This document shows positions 1 to 6,383 of a stretch of DNA of 10,239 nt, one piece after another. The first letter of the stretch is position 1. Each line of letters opens with the position of its first letter. The stretch is from assembly GCA_001687465.1 (NCBI GenBank), contig LVLI01001518.1, forward strand, positions 1-10,239. Direction: 5' to 3'. Source of the DNA: Halocafeteria seosinensis (Eukaryota > Sar > Bigyra > Bicosoecida). The position numbers and the translations under genes were made by a program. The notes under the pieces are model-generated. The model worked only from the letters and a program-made list of their open reading frames with translations, searched no databases and had not been told where the DNA came from.

Positions 1-228
1 TTTCATCATGTCTCGCAGCCCCGCGACTCCCGGAGTCCCGCCCAAACCCCCAACTCCGCCGTTCCGGCCCGTTCGCAAACTTCAACCCGGGAAGGGTTCA
101 CCCCCCCCTTCGACAAATCCGCTACGCGCGCGCGCGCCACTCGTCAGAGGGTGCGTCGCTTTGCCTCCTCTGTTCGTATCGTGCCGTCATCTTATTCAGG
201 TCGTAGCAACCATGTCCCTTGTCTTCCG
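1..228. other. GC-rich lead-in upstream of the GLUG gene
   Basis: This stretch is C-rich and CpG-rich, unlike the sequence after about 230, and includes a short alternating CG run near 124-136. The reading frame of the GLUG protein (frame starting at position 1) is open all the way to the window edge but contains no ATG before 229. In another frame an ATG at 8 opens a proline- and arginine-rich stretch that runs to 334; it has no recognisable domain and I do not call it a gene. The region is probably 5' UTR or promoter sequence, or the coding 5' part of an exon beginning outside the window. Confidence 0.4.
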
Positions 229-2739
229 ATGCCGGTTCAGTTTGGCGCGTTGTCACGAGGAGGAAGGGTCCACAAGATGTTATCGAGTGACTATTACTAT
301 CTTGGAAATACGGGAAGAAGGTTGCAGTGTCTAAGTATAACTCTCCCGGAAGATCCAGTTGCAATGAAGCATCTTGTTGCAGCGATTAACGTGGTGCGGG
401 AGAATACTAGTGACATGAAGTTCATGGGTCATTCCAATGGGTTGCTCACGTCTGAGACGAACGCACACCTCGAAGTGAAAAATGACTTTTATCCAAGGTT
501 CTGTTGGCCAACTATCGACTATCTTCATTGGTGGAACAAACTAGTTAAGAGCGGACGAGAAAGTGCTGCTTTTACGACTGCCAGCTTTATAGCGAGGAGG
601 GATATGAATCCAATTGGTAGTGTCCGACCACAAAAGCGACCAATAGTTCGCTTTTGTGGTCACATGACACACCTTGGATTCCACGTCTTGAGTGTCCCAA
701 AGGAGACACCACTGCTCGTTGTATTGATCCTGCTGATCGCATCCGTCCAGGTTTTGCAAGCATTGAGTTGGAAGTTTACAACTCCTGGAGATGACGAATT
801 TTCGGCAGTCTCCAGCAACTCATTGGTAAAGGCTTCTCGCTTGCGATATAAAGTTCCAACCGAGACACTGACGTGGCTATCTCCTTATAAGAGAAGAAAA
901 CTCCTAGCGCATGGAAATGGGTCTCCGGCTTGCGGACTGCGAAATACGAGTGGTAGTATTTCGTCACGAACGACCGTTATGTTGGGGTCATTGTTTTTCG
1001 GTTGCATTCTTTTGAACGAGATAGTAGCAGCAACGGATTTACGACCTGCGATTCTAAATAGTGACGAATCCTGCTTTCATTATAATGCGGTTCAACACCA
1101 GTTTGAAATGAATTGTAGTGTGTTGGCTTGGGGTGATCATGGCTATACGAGCCAAGAATACATCTCGTTGAATGCGAATGAGACATTTGATGGTGGTCGG
1201 CAAAATGGGAACTTCATAGACCTGACCGGAACAACAGGTTTCCAAGGATTGTTTACTATACTGGGTAGTGTTGTATCATTTGATCAAGCTCCCTTGATTC
1301 GGAATCTCGATGTTAGGAATGGGGAAACTGCCTCGCTAGGTGGATTTATTGTCCGACGAGAGCAGAAATTCTTTATCATAGATTCATGTCGTTCATCAGG
1401 AGATATTGCTGGTGGCCAAGGTGGTGGTATATGTGGTTATCAAAGTGGTCATGATCATGGCCAAATCAAGATATCGAATTCGTATTCGACAGGGATGATA
1501 CTGGGTGGTCAGGCAGGTGGTATTGAGGCAGGTGGTATTGCAGGGGACAATGTAGGATACAATCATGGTATTGTCAATATCACGGATTGTTATTCCACTG
1601 GGACTATTAAAGGATCACATGCAGGTGGTATTTGTGGAAATGCTGCTGGTCGTACAAATGGTCACGTGTATATAACACGTTCCTATTCTACAGGAGATAT
1701 CATTCCTAGTAGTCCATTCAGTGGTGGTATTGTGGGTCCCAATGCTGGTCATACCAATGGATTCGTGTATATCAAGGAATGTTATAGTATGGGACAAATA
1801 TCTGCAGATTATAGTGGAGGAATTAGTGGGCGTGATACAGCAGAGGATGAGGGTGAAGTACATATCATAGATTGTTATACACGAGGAGAAATTAGTGGCA
1901 AAAAAGCAGGAGGTATTACAGGATACCAGACAGGAGGGCAATCAGGCGAAGCCACAGGTGATGTCTACATCACAAACACATATGCATCAGGTACAGCCAC
2001 TGGAACGAATGCTGGTGGAATTATAGGATCTATATTAAGCGAAGCAAGCGGTACAATCCACGTGAAATATTCAGTATACAACGGAAATGGAGAGCCGATA
2101 GTAGGAGTCATTCCTACTATCGGCAATCTTGCAGAAACGCACAATTCAGATAATTTAAGCGATATACAGGGACAACTATATCAACTGGGAGGGTGGTCTG
2201 AGGACGTATGGGCTTTAAATGGAGGACAAAGTGACGACGACGAAGAGAATCTGCTGCCAATTCTACGCTTTGAATTGCCACCGTCACCAATGTCGACGCC
2301 ATCAGCGACAACGACAAGGTCGGCGACTCCTTCAAGCAGCTTTACCTCCTCTGCGAGTGCCACTCCATCGTCATCGTCATCGTCGTCGCACAGCCAAACA
2401 AGGACTCCAACTGGAACGGTAAGCTCCACTCCAACTTTGACACCAACCCACAGTTCCCCTCTCACGTCGACGGTCACGTCGACGGGCACGAGATCGGAGA
2501 CACCGTCAAGTACTGCAAGTGCCAGCCCAACTTGGACATTTACTAGCTCGGCTTCATTTTCTACCACTAGTTCTCCGACTATAACAGGAACTTCATCGTC
2601 GAGCTTGACTCCAACACGAAGCTCTATACCGATGCTTTCTGAAACAAGTAGTGCTTTGGTTACGGGTAAACCAAACGAACATACTGACAAGGTCATTGTA
2701 CTGCCTGCTCAAAGACCCAAGCGCACGGTCAAAGGCTAA
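229..2739 (+). CDS. Probable secreted or surface GLUG-repeat protein with Ser/Thr-rich tail
   Basis: Encodes up to 836 aa from the first in-frame ATG. Residues about 161-179 (709-765) form a strongly hydrophobic Leu/Val/Ile segment. A second hydrophobic stretch, residues 251-268, begins with Met at 979 and ends in a VAA-type cleavage-like site, so 979 could be an alternative start with its own signal peptide. About seven GLUG-type repeats (GGI-x-G ... CYSTG-x-I) occupy residues about 394-621. A Ser/Thr/Pro-rich stretch (about 685-810), typical of an O-glycosylated stalk, follows, then a basic tail with no clear membrane anchor. GLUG repeats are known from extracellular adhesin- and protease-associated proteins, so a cell-surface or wall role is inferred. 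The ATG at 277 has a better context (A at -3) than 229. The frame is open from base 1, so an exon beginning upstream is possible. The start is uncertain; the frame and the repeats are firm. Confidence 0.72.
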   Translation: MPVQFGALSRGGRVHKMLSSDYYYLGNTGRRLQCLSITLPEDPVAMKHLVAAINVVRENTSDMKFMGHSNGLLTSETNAHLEVKNDFYPRFCWPTIDYLHWWNKLVKSGRESAAFTTASFIARRDMNPIGSVRPQKRPIVRFCGHMTHLGFHVLSVPKETPLLVVLILLIASVQVLQALSWKFTTPGDDEFSAVSSNSLVKASRLRYKVPTETLTWLSPYKRRKLLAHGNGSPACGLRNTSGSISSRTTVMLGSLFFGCILLNEIVAATDLRPAILNSDESCFHYNAVQHQFEMNCSVLAWGDHGYTSQEYISLNANETFDGGRQNGNFIDLTGTTGFQGLFTILGSVVSFDQAPLIRNLDVRNGETASLGGFIVRREQKFFIIDSCRSSGDIAGGQGGGICGYQSGHDHGQIKISNSYSTGMILGGQAGGIEAGGIAGDNVGYNHGIVNITDCYSTGTIKGSHAGGICGNAAGRTNGHVYITRSYSTGDIIPSSPFSGGIVGPNAGHTNGFVYIKECYSMGQISADYSGGISGRDTAEDEGEVHIIDCYTRGEISGKKAGGITGYQTGGQSGEATGDVYITNTYASGTATGTNAGGIIGSILSEASGTIHVKYSVYNGNGEPIVGVIPTIGNLAETHNSDNLSDIQGQLYQLGGWSEDVWALNGGQSDDDEENLLPILRFELPPSPMSTPSATTTRSATPSSSFTSSASATPSSSSSSSHSQTRTPTGTVSSTPTLTPTHSSPLTSTVTSTGTRSETPSSTASASPTWTFTSSASFSTTSSPTITGTSSSSLTPTRSSIPMLSETSSALVTGKPNEHTDKVIVLPAQRPKRTVKG
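620..670. repeat. Perfect inverted repeat (hairpin) inside the N-terminal half of the GLUG ORF
   Basis: Arms 626-639 and 648-661 are exact 14-nt reverse complements (GACCACAAAAGCGA and its complement) around an 8-nt loop. Outer arms GTGTC (620-624) and GACAC (666-670) extend the stem after an asymmetric internal loop. It lies in a part of the ORF with no recognised domain. It could be an RNA hairpin, a tiny palindromic insertion or a chance product of coding sequence. Confidence 0.75.
1408..2091 (+). repeat. Seven tandem GLUG-type repeat units
   Basis: Unit boundaries read from the translation are about 1408-1500, 1501-1608, 1609-1701, 1702-1800, 1801-1893, 1894-1998 and 1999-2091, each 31-36 codons. 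The core of each unit is a Gly-rich turn (AGGI-x-G), a short variable loop with NHG/TNG, a hydrophobic strand (VYIT, IKIS) and a C/S-Y-S-T-G-x-I end. Unit 2 carries an extra small duplication of its AGGI turn. Units 6 and 7 are the most diverged. The regular spacing suggests a beta-strand solenoid or filament. Confidence 0.8.
2094..2124. repeat. Perfect 13-nt inverted repeat with 5-nt loop
   Basis: Arm 2094-2106 (GCCGATAGTAGGA) is the exact reverse complement of 2112-2124, with loop 2107-2111. It sits just after the last GLUG unit, still inside the open frame, where it encodes a Pro-Ile-Val-Gly / Val-Ile-Pro-Thr-Ile-Gly segment. It is the second perfect hairpin in the same ORF. Confidence 0.75.
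2281..2660 (+). repeat. Ser/Thr/Pro low-complexity coding tract
   Basis: The tract is dominated by Ser, Thr, Ala and Pro codons. It contains a TCATCG/TCG run near 2368-2388 and an exact tandem duplication of TCACGTCGACGG at 2462-2473 and 2474-2485. Such tracts grow by slippage and usually encode extended, glycosylated spacers. Confidence 0.75.
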
Positions 2740-3075
2740 AGCATGTTTTGGCAAAGCATTTCAAGGAATGAATCAAGAGAAATGTGGAGGTGTAGCCCAA
2801 TATAGTTAAGGAGTGATATTTTTTGCAGTAGCGGGACTCAAAGCTTAACAATCTTACCTAAATTAAGTATGTACCCGACAGCAGTTCTGACTCTTATTTA
2901 ATGCAATCTGATACAAGTTCATCCGCACTGAGCCTTTCAACTTATCTGGGAAGCACATGAAGCTCGGCTTCGTTTGACTCAGTAGTTGCATACTGTAGCG
3001 TTTAGCCATCCCTTTATCCACGGCTTATTTTTGGACTGATGCAAAAAATTCTGCGAATTTAAAAAGCGTACAGAG
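2740..3075. other. Intergenic, no gene seen
   Basis: Stops are frequent in all frames and no RNA gene or repeat was recognised. It must contain the 3' end of the GLUG transcript, but I see no clean AATAAA close to the stop. Confidence 0.5.
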
Positions 3076-3285
3076 GTAGCCTCATCCTCGAGTAACACCA
3101 ACAGTAGGTCTAGCTCGCTTATAACTTTCCCATCGGACCGATCAACCTCTTCAGATGGTAACGCAGGTGGTGATACATGTGGTTGGCGAAGTGGTCATAA
3201 TCATGGTCAAATCAACATATCAAATTCGTATTCGACAGGGAGGACACTGTCACATTTGTGTGTGTGTGTGGACACTGGGTGGTGA
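3076..3285 (+). pseudogene. Decayed fragment of a GLUG-repeat gene
   Basis: The translated frame gives a Ser-rich stretch running straight into one GLUG unit: AGGDTCGWRSGHNHGQINI, then SNSYSTG. At DNA level 3160-3240 closely matches the first GLUG unit of the upstream gene (about 1410-1494), including an almost identical TCAAATTCGTATTCGACAGGG. It has no start codon, is interrupted at 3250 by a GT-rich insertion, and reaches a TGA at 3283-3285. The Ser-rich part lies before the repeat, the reverse of the intact gene, so this is either a piece of a different paralogue or a rearranged copy. Confidence 0.7.
3242..3277 (+). repeat. GT microsatellite flanked by an 8-bp direct duplication
   Basis: GGACACTG occurs at 3242-3249 and again at 3270-3277, with TCACATTTGTGTGTGTGTGT between. 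The parental GLUG unit has a single corresponding site (ATGATACTGGG), so the 28-bp insert is a local duplication plus dinucleotide expansion within the pseudogene. Confidence 0.65.
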
Positions 3286-3316
3286 GGCAGGTGAATTACA
3301 TTTTTTTGTAATACTG

Positions 3317-3665
3317 TAGGGTTCAGGAAAAAATGAGGAGAGTTGCGAGTAAAGCATACAAAGAGGCGACAGCACATATCGTGTCAATGCTGGGAGACAA
3401 GGGAGCGAAATGCTTTGATAGTGTTGCACATGCGCTAGTGAATCATTCTTTGTCAATGCGTAGCTCCTTGGAATGTTTAGAGGAAAATGACTTGGTTCCT
3501 CTTTTGGCAGAATATGACTACGGTACTTACGCTATTCAAGACTTTTGCGATGCAGGAAACCTGTTCACTACAGATTTGGACGGGTGCTTGAGCTTTGAAA
3601 GCAAATACCGGTACTTGAGGTACTTGTATTTCGAAATCAGACCTACTATGACTTCGAGCGTGTGT
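3317..3665 (+). pseudogene. Truncated, inverted copy of the neighbouring ATPase gene (C-terminal part)
   Basis: The plus-strand frame from the ATG at 3333 reproduces residues about 310-401 of the minus-strand ATPase at 3896-5239. About 8 of 92 residues differ up to the shared SFESKY. After that the copy carries small insertions or deletions, then regains nucleotide similarity (TTTCGAAATCA, TATGACTTCGA) up to 3665. After 3665 the translation runs on to a stop at 3738-3740 with unrelated residues. No Walker motifs or promoter-proximal part is present, so it cannot encode a working ATPase. The few changes suggest recent duplication or gene conversion. Confidence 0.85.
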
Positions 3666-3895
3666 CCCGCTCTATTATGTAGATGTAAAGGTAGAGCAGA
3701 CAATACTGATTTTGATGGTGATTTTGAAATTTGTTTTTGATGTATCAATACTTTCATTTGAGCCGCCTTAATCATCCGTGCTGTGGAGGGTACAACTTCA
3801 ATCATACCAGTCATATACCACTCACTTTTTCAAGAAAGAAAAGTGGTANTNTTGATATTTTCTCCACTTTAATGTATAAACAGAATTTTGCCCGA
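3666..3895. other. Spacer of the inverted repeat, with ambiguous bases
   Basis: There is no gene here. A weak hairpin is present: TACCACT...TTTTTC at 3816-3831 against GAAAAGTGGTA at 3838-3848. The unresolved bases at 3849 and 3851 follow directly, suggesting a sequencing stall or assembly uncertainty. The first copy of an 18-nt direct repeat is at 3796-3813. Confidence 0.6.
3796..3813 (+). repeat. 18-nt direct repeat, copy 1
   Basis: CTTCAATCATACCAGTCA recurs exactly at 5414-5431 beyond the other end of the ATPase gene. The two copies enclose the whole gene (about 1.6 kb apart). Confidence 0.8.
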
Positions 3896-5239
3896 TCACT
3901 GGCCTGCCTCGATCTCCCAGTTCTCATTTTGAGGATGAACCGTCCAGTTCTTCGACTGTTTCAATTCCTCCTTGCACACACGTTCGAAGTCATAATAAGT
4001 TTGATTTCGAAATCTGTACGTCATGTAGTCCTCCACGTATTTGCTTTCAAAGCTCAAGCACCCGTCCAAATCTGTAGTGAACAGGTTTCCTGCATTGCAA
4101 AAGTCTTGAATGGCGTAAGTACCGTAGCCATATTCTGCCAAAAGAGGAACCAAGTCATTTTCCTCTAAACATTCCAAGGAGCTACGCATTGACAGAGAAT
4201 GGTTCACCAGCGCATGTGCAACACTATCAAAGCATTTTGCTCCCTCTTTTCCCCGCATTGACGCGATATGTGCCGTCGCCTCTTTGTACGCTTCATTCGC
4301 AACTCTCCTCATCTCTTCCTGAACCCTATATAATTCCTGCTTGGAAACAGATGAAACAGGCGCGTAGTCCTCAAGGTCACCAGGCTTACTCCCAATGACA
4401 TGCCAGATCCAACACCTTAGCTCTGGATCTTCTATCCTTTTATCTTTCAACAGGTATTCGTTCGCTTCGTTTCGTTTAAGATTACCAAATATCACCTCCG
4501 TGGCGTAGATGTGGTCTGACACCTTCCTGATCTTGTGTATTCCTTCCCCGGGGGAAGTGATAAGAATCACTTGAAATCGAGATCTCTTTTCTCGGCGTGC
4601 TGTGCGCCCAAACAGGACCCATGTTTTCACTTCATCCTGAGGTGCGAAGTCAATATCATCGACGACAACCAACGGGGAAGATCCAAGTGTGGCGTATGCT
4701 GTCGCCAGTGCCCTTTCGAGTCCGGCTTTCATACCCATTTCCAGTCTGGCAGGAATGTCGACCTCGTATTTGAACCGTCTAAAGCATTTCGAGAAAGACA
4801 TCCAAGTGTCTGCGTATCTATAGCTTAGGTACAAAACAGGCTTCCCTTCCGATGACAGTTCTTCTAAATATTTCTTTGCCGTGGTCGTCTTGCCCGTACC
4901 CTTGGGGCCAAACCAAACTTGGAATGGTTCGGATTCCAGTGAAGGGAGAGGTTTGGACCGGTTGACAAAATAATGTCCCTGTAAGTCCAGTAGGTTAGTC
5001 TTCGGCTCCTTCAGCAATTGAACCAGCTTTTGGTCGGGGGAGAGTCGATAATATGGAAGGAAGGGTTCAATTAGTTCAATCCAGTACGCGCCAGCATGCT
5101 TTGAGAGTCTCTCCTCCCAGTTGTACGAGAGAGAGCCCGTCCCAACACTGATCGTGAGAATGGCTCCAATGCCAAAGTACACAGCACATGCAAAGGCTAC
5201 GTAATGCGTGGTCATTATACCCAGTGAAAGATACCACAT
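3896..5239 (-). CDS. Membrane-anchored P-loop ATPase, archaeal/STAND-like
   Basis: Encodes 447 aa. Residues about 8-33 form a hydrophobic, Ala/Gly/Ile-rich membrane segment. The ATPase core follows: Walker A GPKGTGKTT (111-119) after a VWF strand, Walker B LVVVDDID (190-197), a sensor-like VILITS (224-229), and a GSKPGDLEDY stretch (283-292) that resembles the GxP/sensor-2 region of STAND-type and archaeal-type ATPases. The last 140 residues contain an Ala/Glu-rich helix and a segment (LECLEENDLVPLL ... SFESKYVEDYM) compatible with a winged-helix-like domain. NTP hydrolysis coupled to remodelling or signalling at a membrane is inferred; the substrate is unknown. Upstream of the chosen Met the frame stays open for 27 codons without an ATG, back to a stop at 5321-5323, so a spliced upstream exon or a 5' truncation is possible. 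The 3' third is duplicated in inverted orientation at 3317-3665. Confidence 0.8.
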   Translation of the reverse strand: MWYLSLGIMTTHYVAFACAVYFGIGAILTISVGTGSLSYNWEERLSKHAGAYWIELIEPFLPYYRLSPDQKLVQLLKEPKTNLLDLQGHYFVNRSKPLPSLESEPFQVWFGPKGTGKTTTAKKYLEELSSEGKPVLYLSYRYADTWMSFSKCFRRFKYEVDIPARLEMGMKAGLERALATAYATLGSSPLVVVDDIDFAPQDEVKTWVLFGRTARREKRSRFQVILITSPGEGIHKIRKVSDHIYATEVIFGNLKRNEANEYLLKDKRIEDPELRCWIWHVIGSKPGDLEDYAPVSSVSKQELYRVQEEMRRVANEAYKEATAHIASMRGKEGAKCFDSVAHALVNHSLSMRSSLECLEENDLVPLLAEYGYGTYAIQDFCNAGNLFTTDLDGCLSFESKYVEDYMTYRFRNQTYYDFERVCKEELKQSKNWTVHPQNENWEIEAGQ

Positions 5240-5522
5240 GAAAGCCTCACAGGCAAATTGACGAGCCCACTTGCTGTTCTGGCATTGGCACTCTCCTAGT
5301 TCCTCCGTTCTCCCGGCATCTCAGTGTTCTGAAGAAAACTCCTAACCAAACCAATACATCGAAAACTATAGTATAGCCATGTACACAAAGCTTTCATAAA
5401 GCGAGTTTTCAATCTTCAATCATACCAGTCAAGCCCTAACTTCAGCCATACCAGTCCTACCGGTACACACGTACCAGTAAAAATTTTTTGTTCTATCATT
5501 TATTTCAATCCTACTAACCAGT
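5240..5522. other. Intergenic region upstream of the ATPase gene
   Basis: No gene. It contains the second 18-nt repeat copy (5414-5431) and further CATACCAGTC and ACCAGT copies (5447-5456, about 5473-5478). On the minus strand a pyrimidine-rich GTTTTCTTCAG ends at 5329 and resembles a 3' splice site, but the frame downstream of it meets a stop, so I do not assign an intron. Confidence 0.5.
5414..5431 (+). repeat. 18-nt direct repeat, copy 2
   Basis: Exact match to 3796-3813. A third partial copy, CATACCAGTC, lies at 5447-5456. The copies could be remnants of element termini or of a local repeat family. Confidence 0.8.
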
Positions 5523-5557
5523 GGCTTAAAGACTAGGAGATATACCAAGAGTAGAGA
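5523..5557 (+). promoter_or_regulatory. Two-box upstream module, copy 1
   Basis: Box 1 GGCTTAAAGACTAG (5523-5536), then 10 nt, then box 2 AAGAGTAGAGA (5547-5557). An ATG follows at 5567. The same arrangement with the same 10-nt gap precedes the zinc-finger gene (6025-6059). Placement in front of two unrelated reading frames suggests a promoter or 5' leader signal. Confidence 0.6.
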
Positions 5558-5566
5558 GAAATAATA

Positions 5567-6006
5567 ATGAGCTACCAGATGAAAACCCATATACGTGAAT
5601 TGTAATGGAACTGCTGGATGAAAATCAAGGAGAGGTACCGAATGTTTTTATTCATCCTGTGCGAACAAGTTGAGAGATTTATTTAACGAGAATGATAGTG
5701 ATGTTGATAGTGAAACAAGCAGTGATATTGATACCAGGTAGTGACAATGAAGAAGATGATGATATGGATAGTGAAACAAGTAGTGATATTGATAGTGAAG
5801 ATGAAGCAGAGGAAAGAATTGAAAGAAGGCCAGTAGGAAGACCGAAAGGAACCTTTGAATTGTGTTTAGGTGTAGGGGATATAAGAATACGTGGTGAGTA
5901 TAGGACCGTATTTAGGACTGGAAGGGGAAACTATAAATATCGAACCCCTAATGGAACGTGGATTTACATACGCATTGTTAACCGTAACGAATTCTTCTAC
6001 CCATAA
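5567..6006 (+). pseudogene. Frameshifted acidic protein with AT-hook-like motif
   Basis: The 3' part reads openly from 5692 to the stop at 6004-6006. It has an acidic Asp/Ser/Glu stretch, then ERRPVGRPKGTFE (GRPKG is AT-hook-like), then a Gly/Tyr/Arg-rich domain ending NRNEFFYP. Before about 5738 the coding frame is different: there the peptide DSDVDSETSSDID is in frame, repeating the DSETSSDID of the later frame. The two DNA copies (5706-5733 and 5767-5794) differ at one base of 28 and are 61 nt apart, so they fall in different frames. Further upstream (5567-5640) two more frames carry plausible peptides (ELPDENPYT, MELLDENQGE) separated by stops. The gene looks inactivated. A DNA-binding role is inferred only from the motif; the family is not recognised. 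Confidence 0.55.
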
Positions 6007-6024
6007 ATTTATGAAATCTTAAAG

Positions 6025-6059
6025 GGCTTAAAGACTAGAGACTAGAGTAAGAGTATAGA
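6025..6059 (+). promoter_or_regulatory. Two-box upstream module, copy 2
   Basis: Box 1 GGCTTAAAGACTAG (6025-6038) is identical to 5523-5536. After a 10-nt gap, box 2 AAGAGTATAGA (6049-6059) differs from copy 1 by one base. The ATG of the zinc-finger gene follows 4 nt later at 6064. The stop of the preceding gene lies only 18 nt upstream, implying tight viral-like packing. Confidence 0.65.
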
Positions 6060-6063
6060 CAAG

Positions 6064-6282
6064 ATGAACGAAGATAACCAAAATCATAATAAGAAGAAAG
6101 AACAGGCCTTAAAATCATACCATAAAAACAAGGAAACTATACGAGCAAAGAGAAGGGAGAAGGTGATATGTGATAAATGTAATGGAATAGTGAGCAGAGA
6201 GAACCTAAAATGTCATCAAAGAAACCCGAAGTGTGAATTAAGGAGAACGATAAGAGAGAAAGCAGTAGAAGAGCAAGAGTAA
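6064..6282 (+). CDS. Small basic C2HC zinc-finger protein
   Basis: Encodes 72 aa, intact. The N-terminus is rich in Lys, Asn and Glu, including SYHKNKETIRAKRREKV. A compact C2HC finger follows: Cys36-x2-Cys39-x11-His51-x5-Cys57. The C-terminus is charged and helical. Short Lys/Glu-rich proteins with one such finger are common in large DNA viruses of protists and in virus-like transposons, where they are of unknown function; that comparison is from family knowledge, not a search. The ATG sits 4 nt after box 2 of the shared upstream module, which decides the start. An AATAAA at 6317-6322, about 35 nt after the stop, could be its polyadenylation signal. It is the only apparently undamaged gene in the AT-rich island. 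Confidence 0.65.
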   Translation: MNEDNQNHNKKKEQALKSYHKNKETIRAKRREKVICDKCNGIVSRENLKCHQRNPKCELRRTIREKAVEEQE

Positions 6283-6330
6283 TTGAATTATTTTATTTAT
6301 TTATCACCAACAAAAAAATAAAATCATTTT

Positions 6331-6363
6331 GTTTTGATGAAGTTTTGATGAAGTTTTGATGAG
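6331..6363 (+). repeat. Three tandem 11-bp units
   Basis: GTTTTGATGAA occurs at 6331-6341 and 6342-6352, and with one terminal change at 6353-6363. It lies between the zinc-finger gene and the next broken gene. Confidence 0.8.
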
Positions 6364-6383
6364 GGTGAATACAACACATTCTA

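Larger units (their letters stand above)
3317..4328. repeat. Large imperfect inverted repeat, about 350-bp arms
   Basis: The left arm 3317-3665 is the reverse complement of the right arm 3976-4328, which lies in the 3' part of the minus-strand ATPase gene. The outer end is marked by TAGGGTTCAGGAA on the left and its complement near 4316-4328. The inner end is marked by CGTGTGT at 3659-3665 and ACACACG at 3976-3982. The spacer is about 310 bp. A transcript crossing both arms would fold into a long hairpin. Confidence 0.8.

Noticed and set aside
8-334. Proline-rich ORF starting at ATG 8
   Set aside because: Low-complexity content in C-rich DNA, overlapping the better supported GLUG frame, with no domain or continuation.
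1408-2091. CRISPR-like or satellite array
   Set aside because: The periodicity is at protein level with diverged DNA. Units differ in length and are coding GLUG repeats.
2181-2696. 171-aa minus-strand ORF rich in Val, Asp and Leu
   Set aside because: It is the antisense shadow of the Ser/Thr/Pro tract; its Val/Glu/Asp-rich composition simply mirrors those codons.
3731-4168. Plus-strand ORF crossing the N bases
   Set aside because: Mostly antisense to the ATPase gene, spans undefined bases and has no domain.
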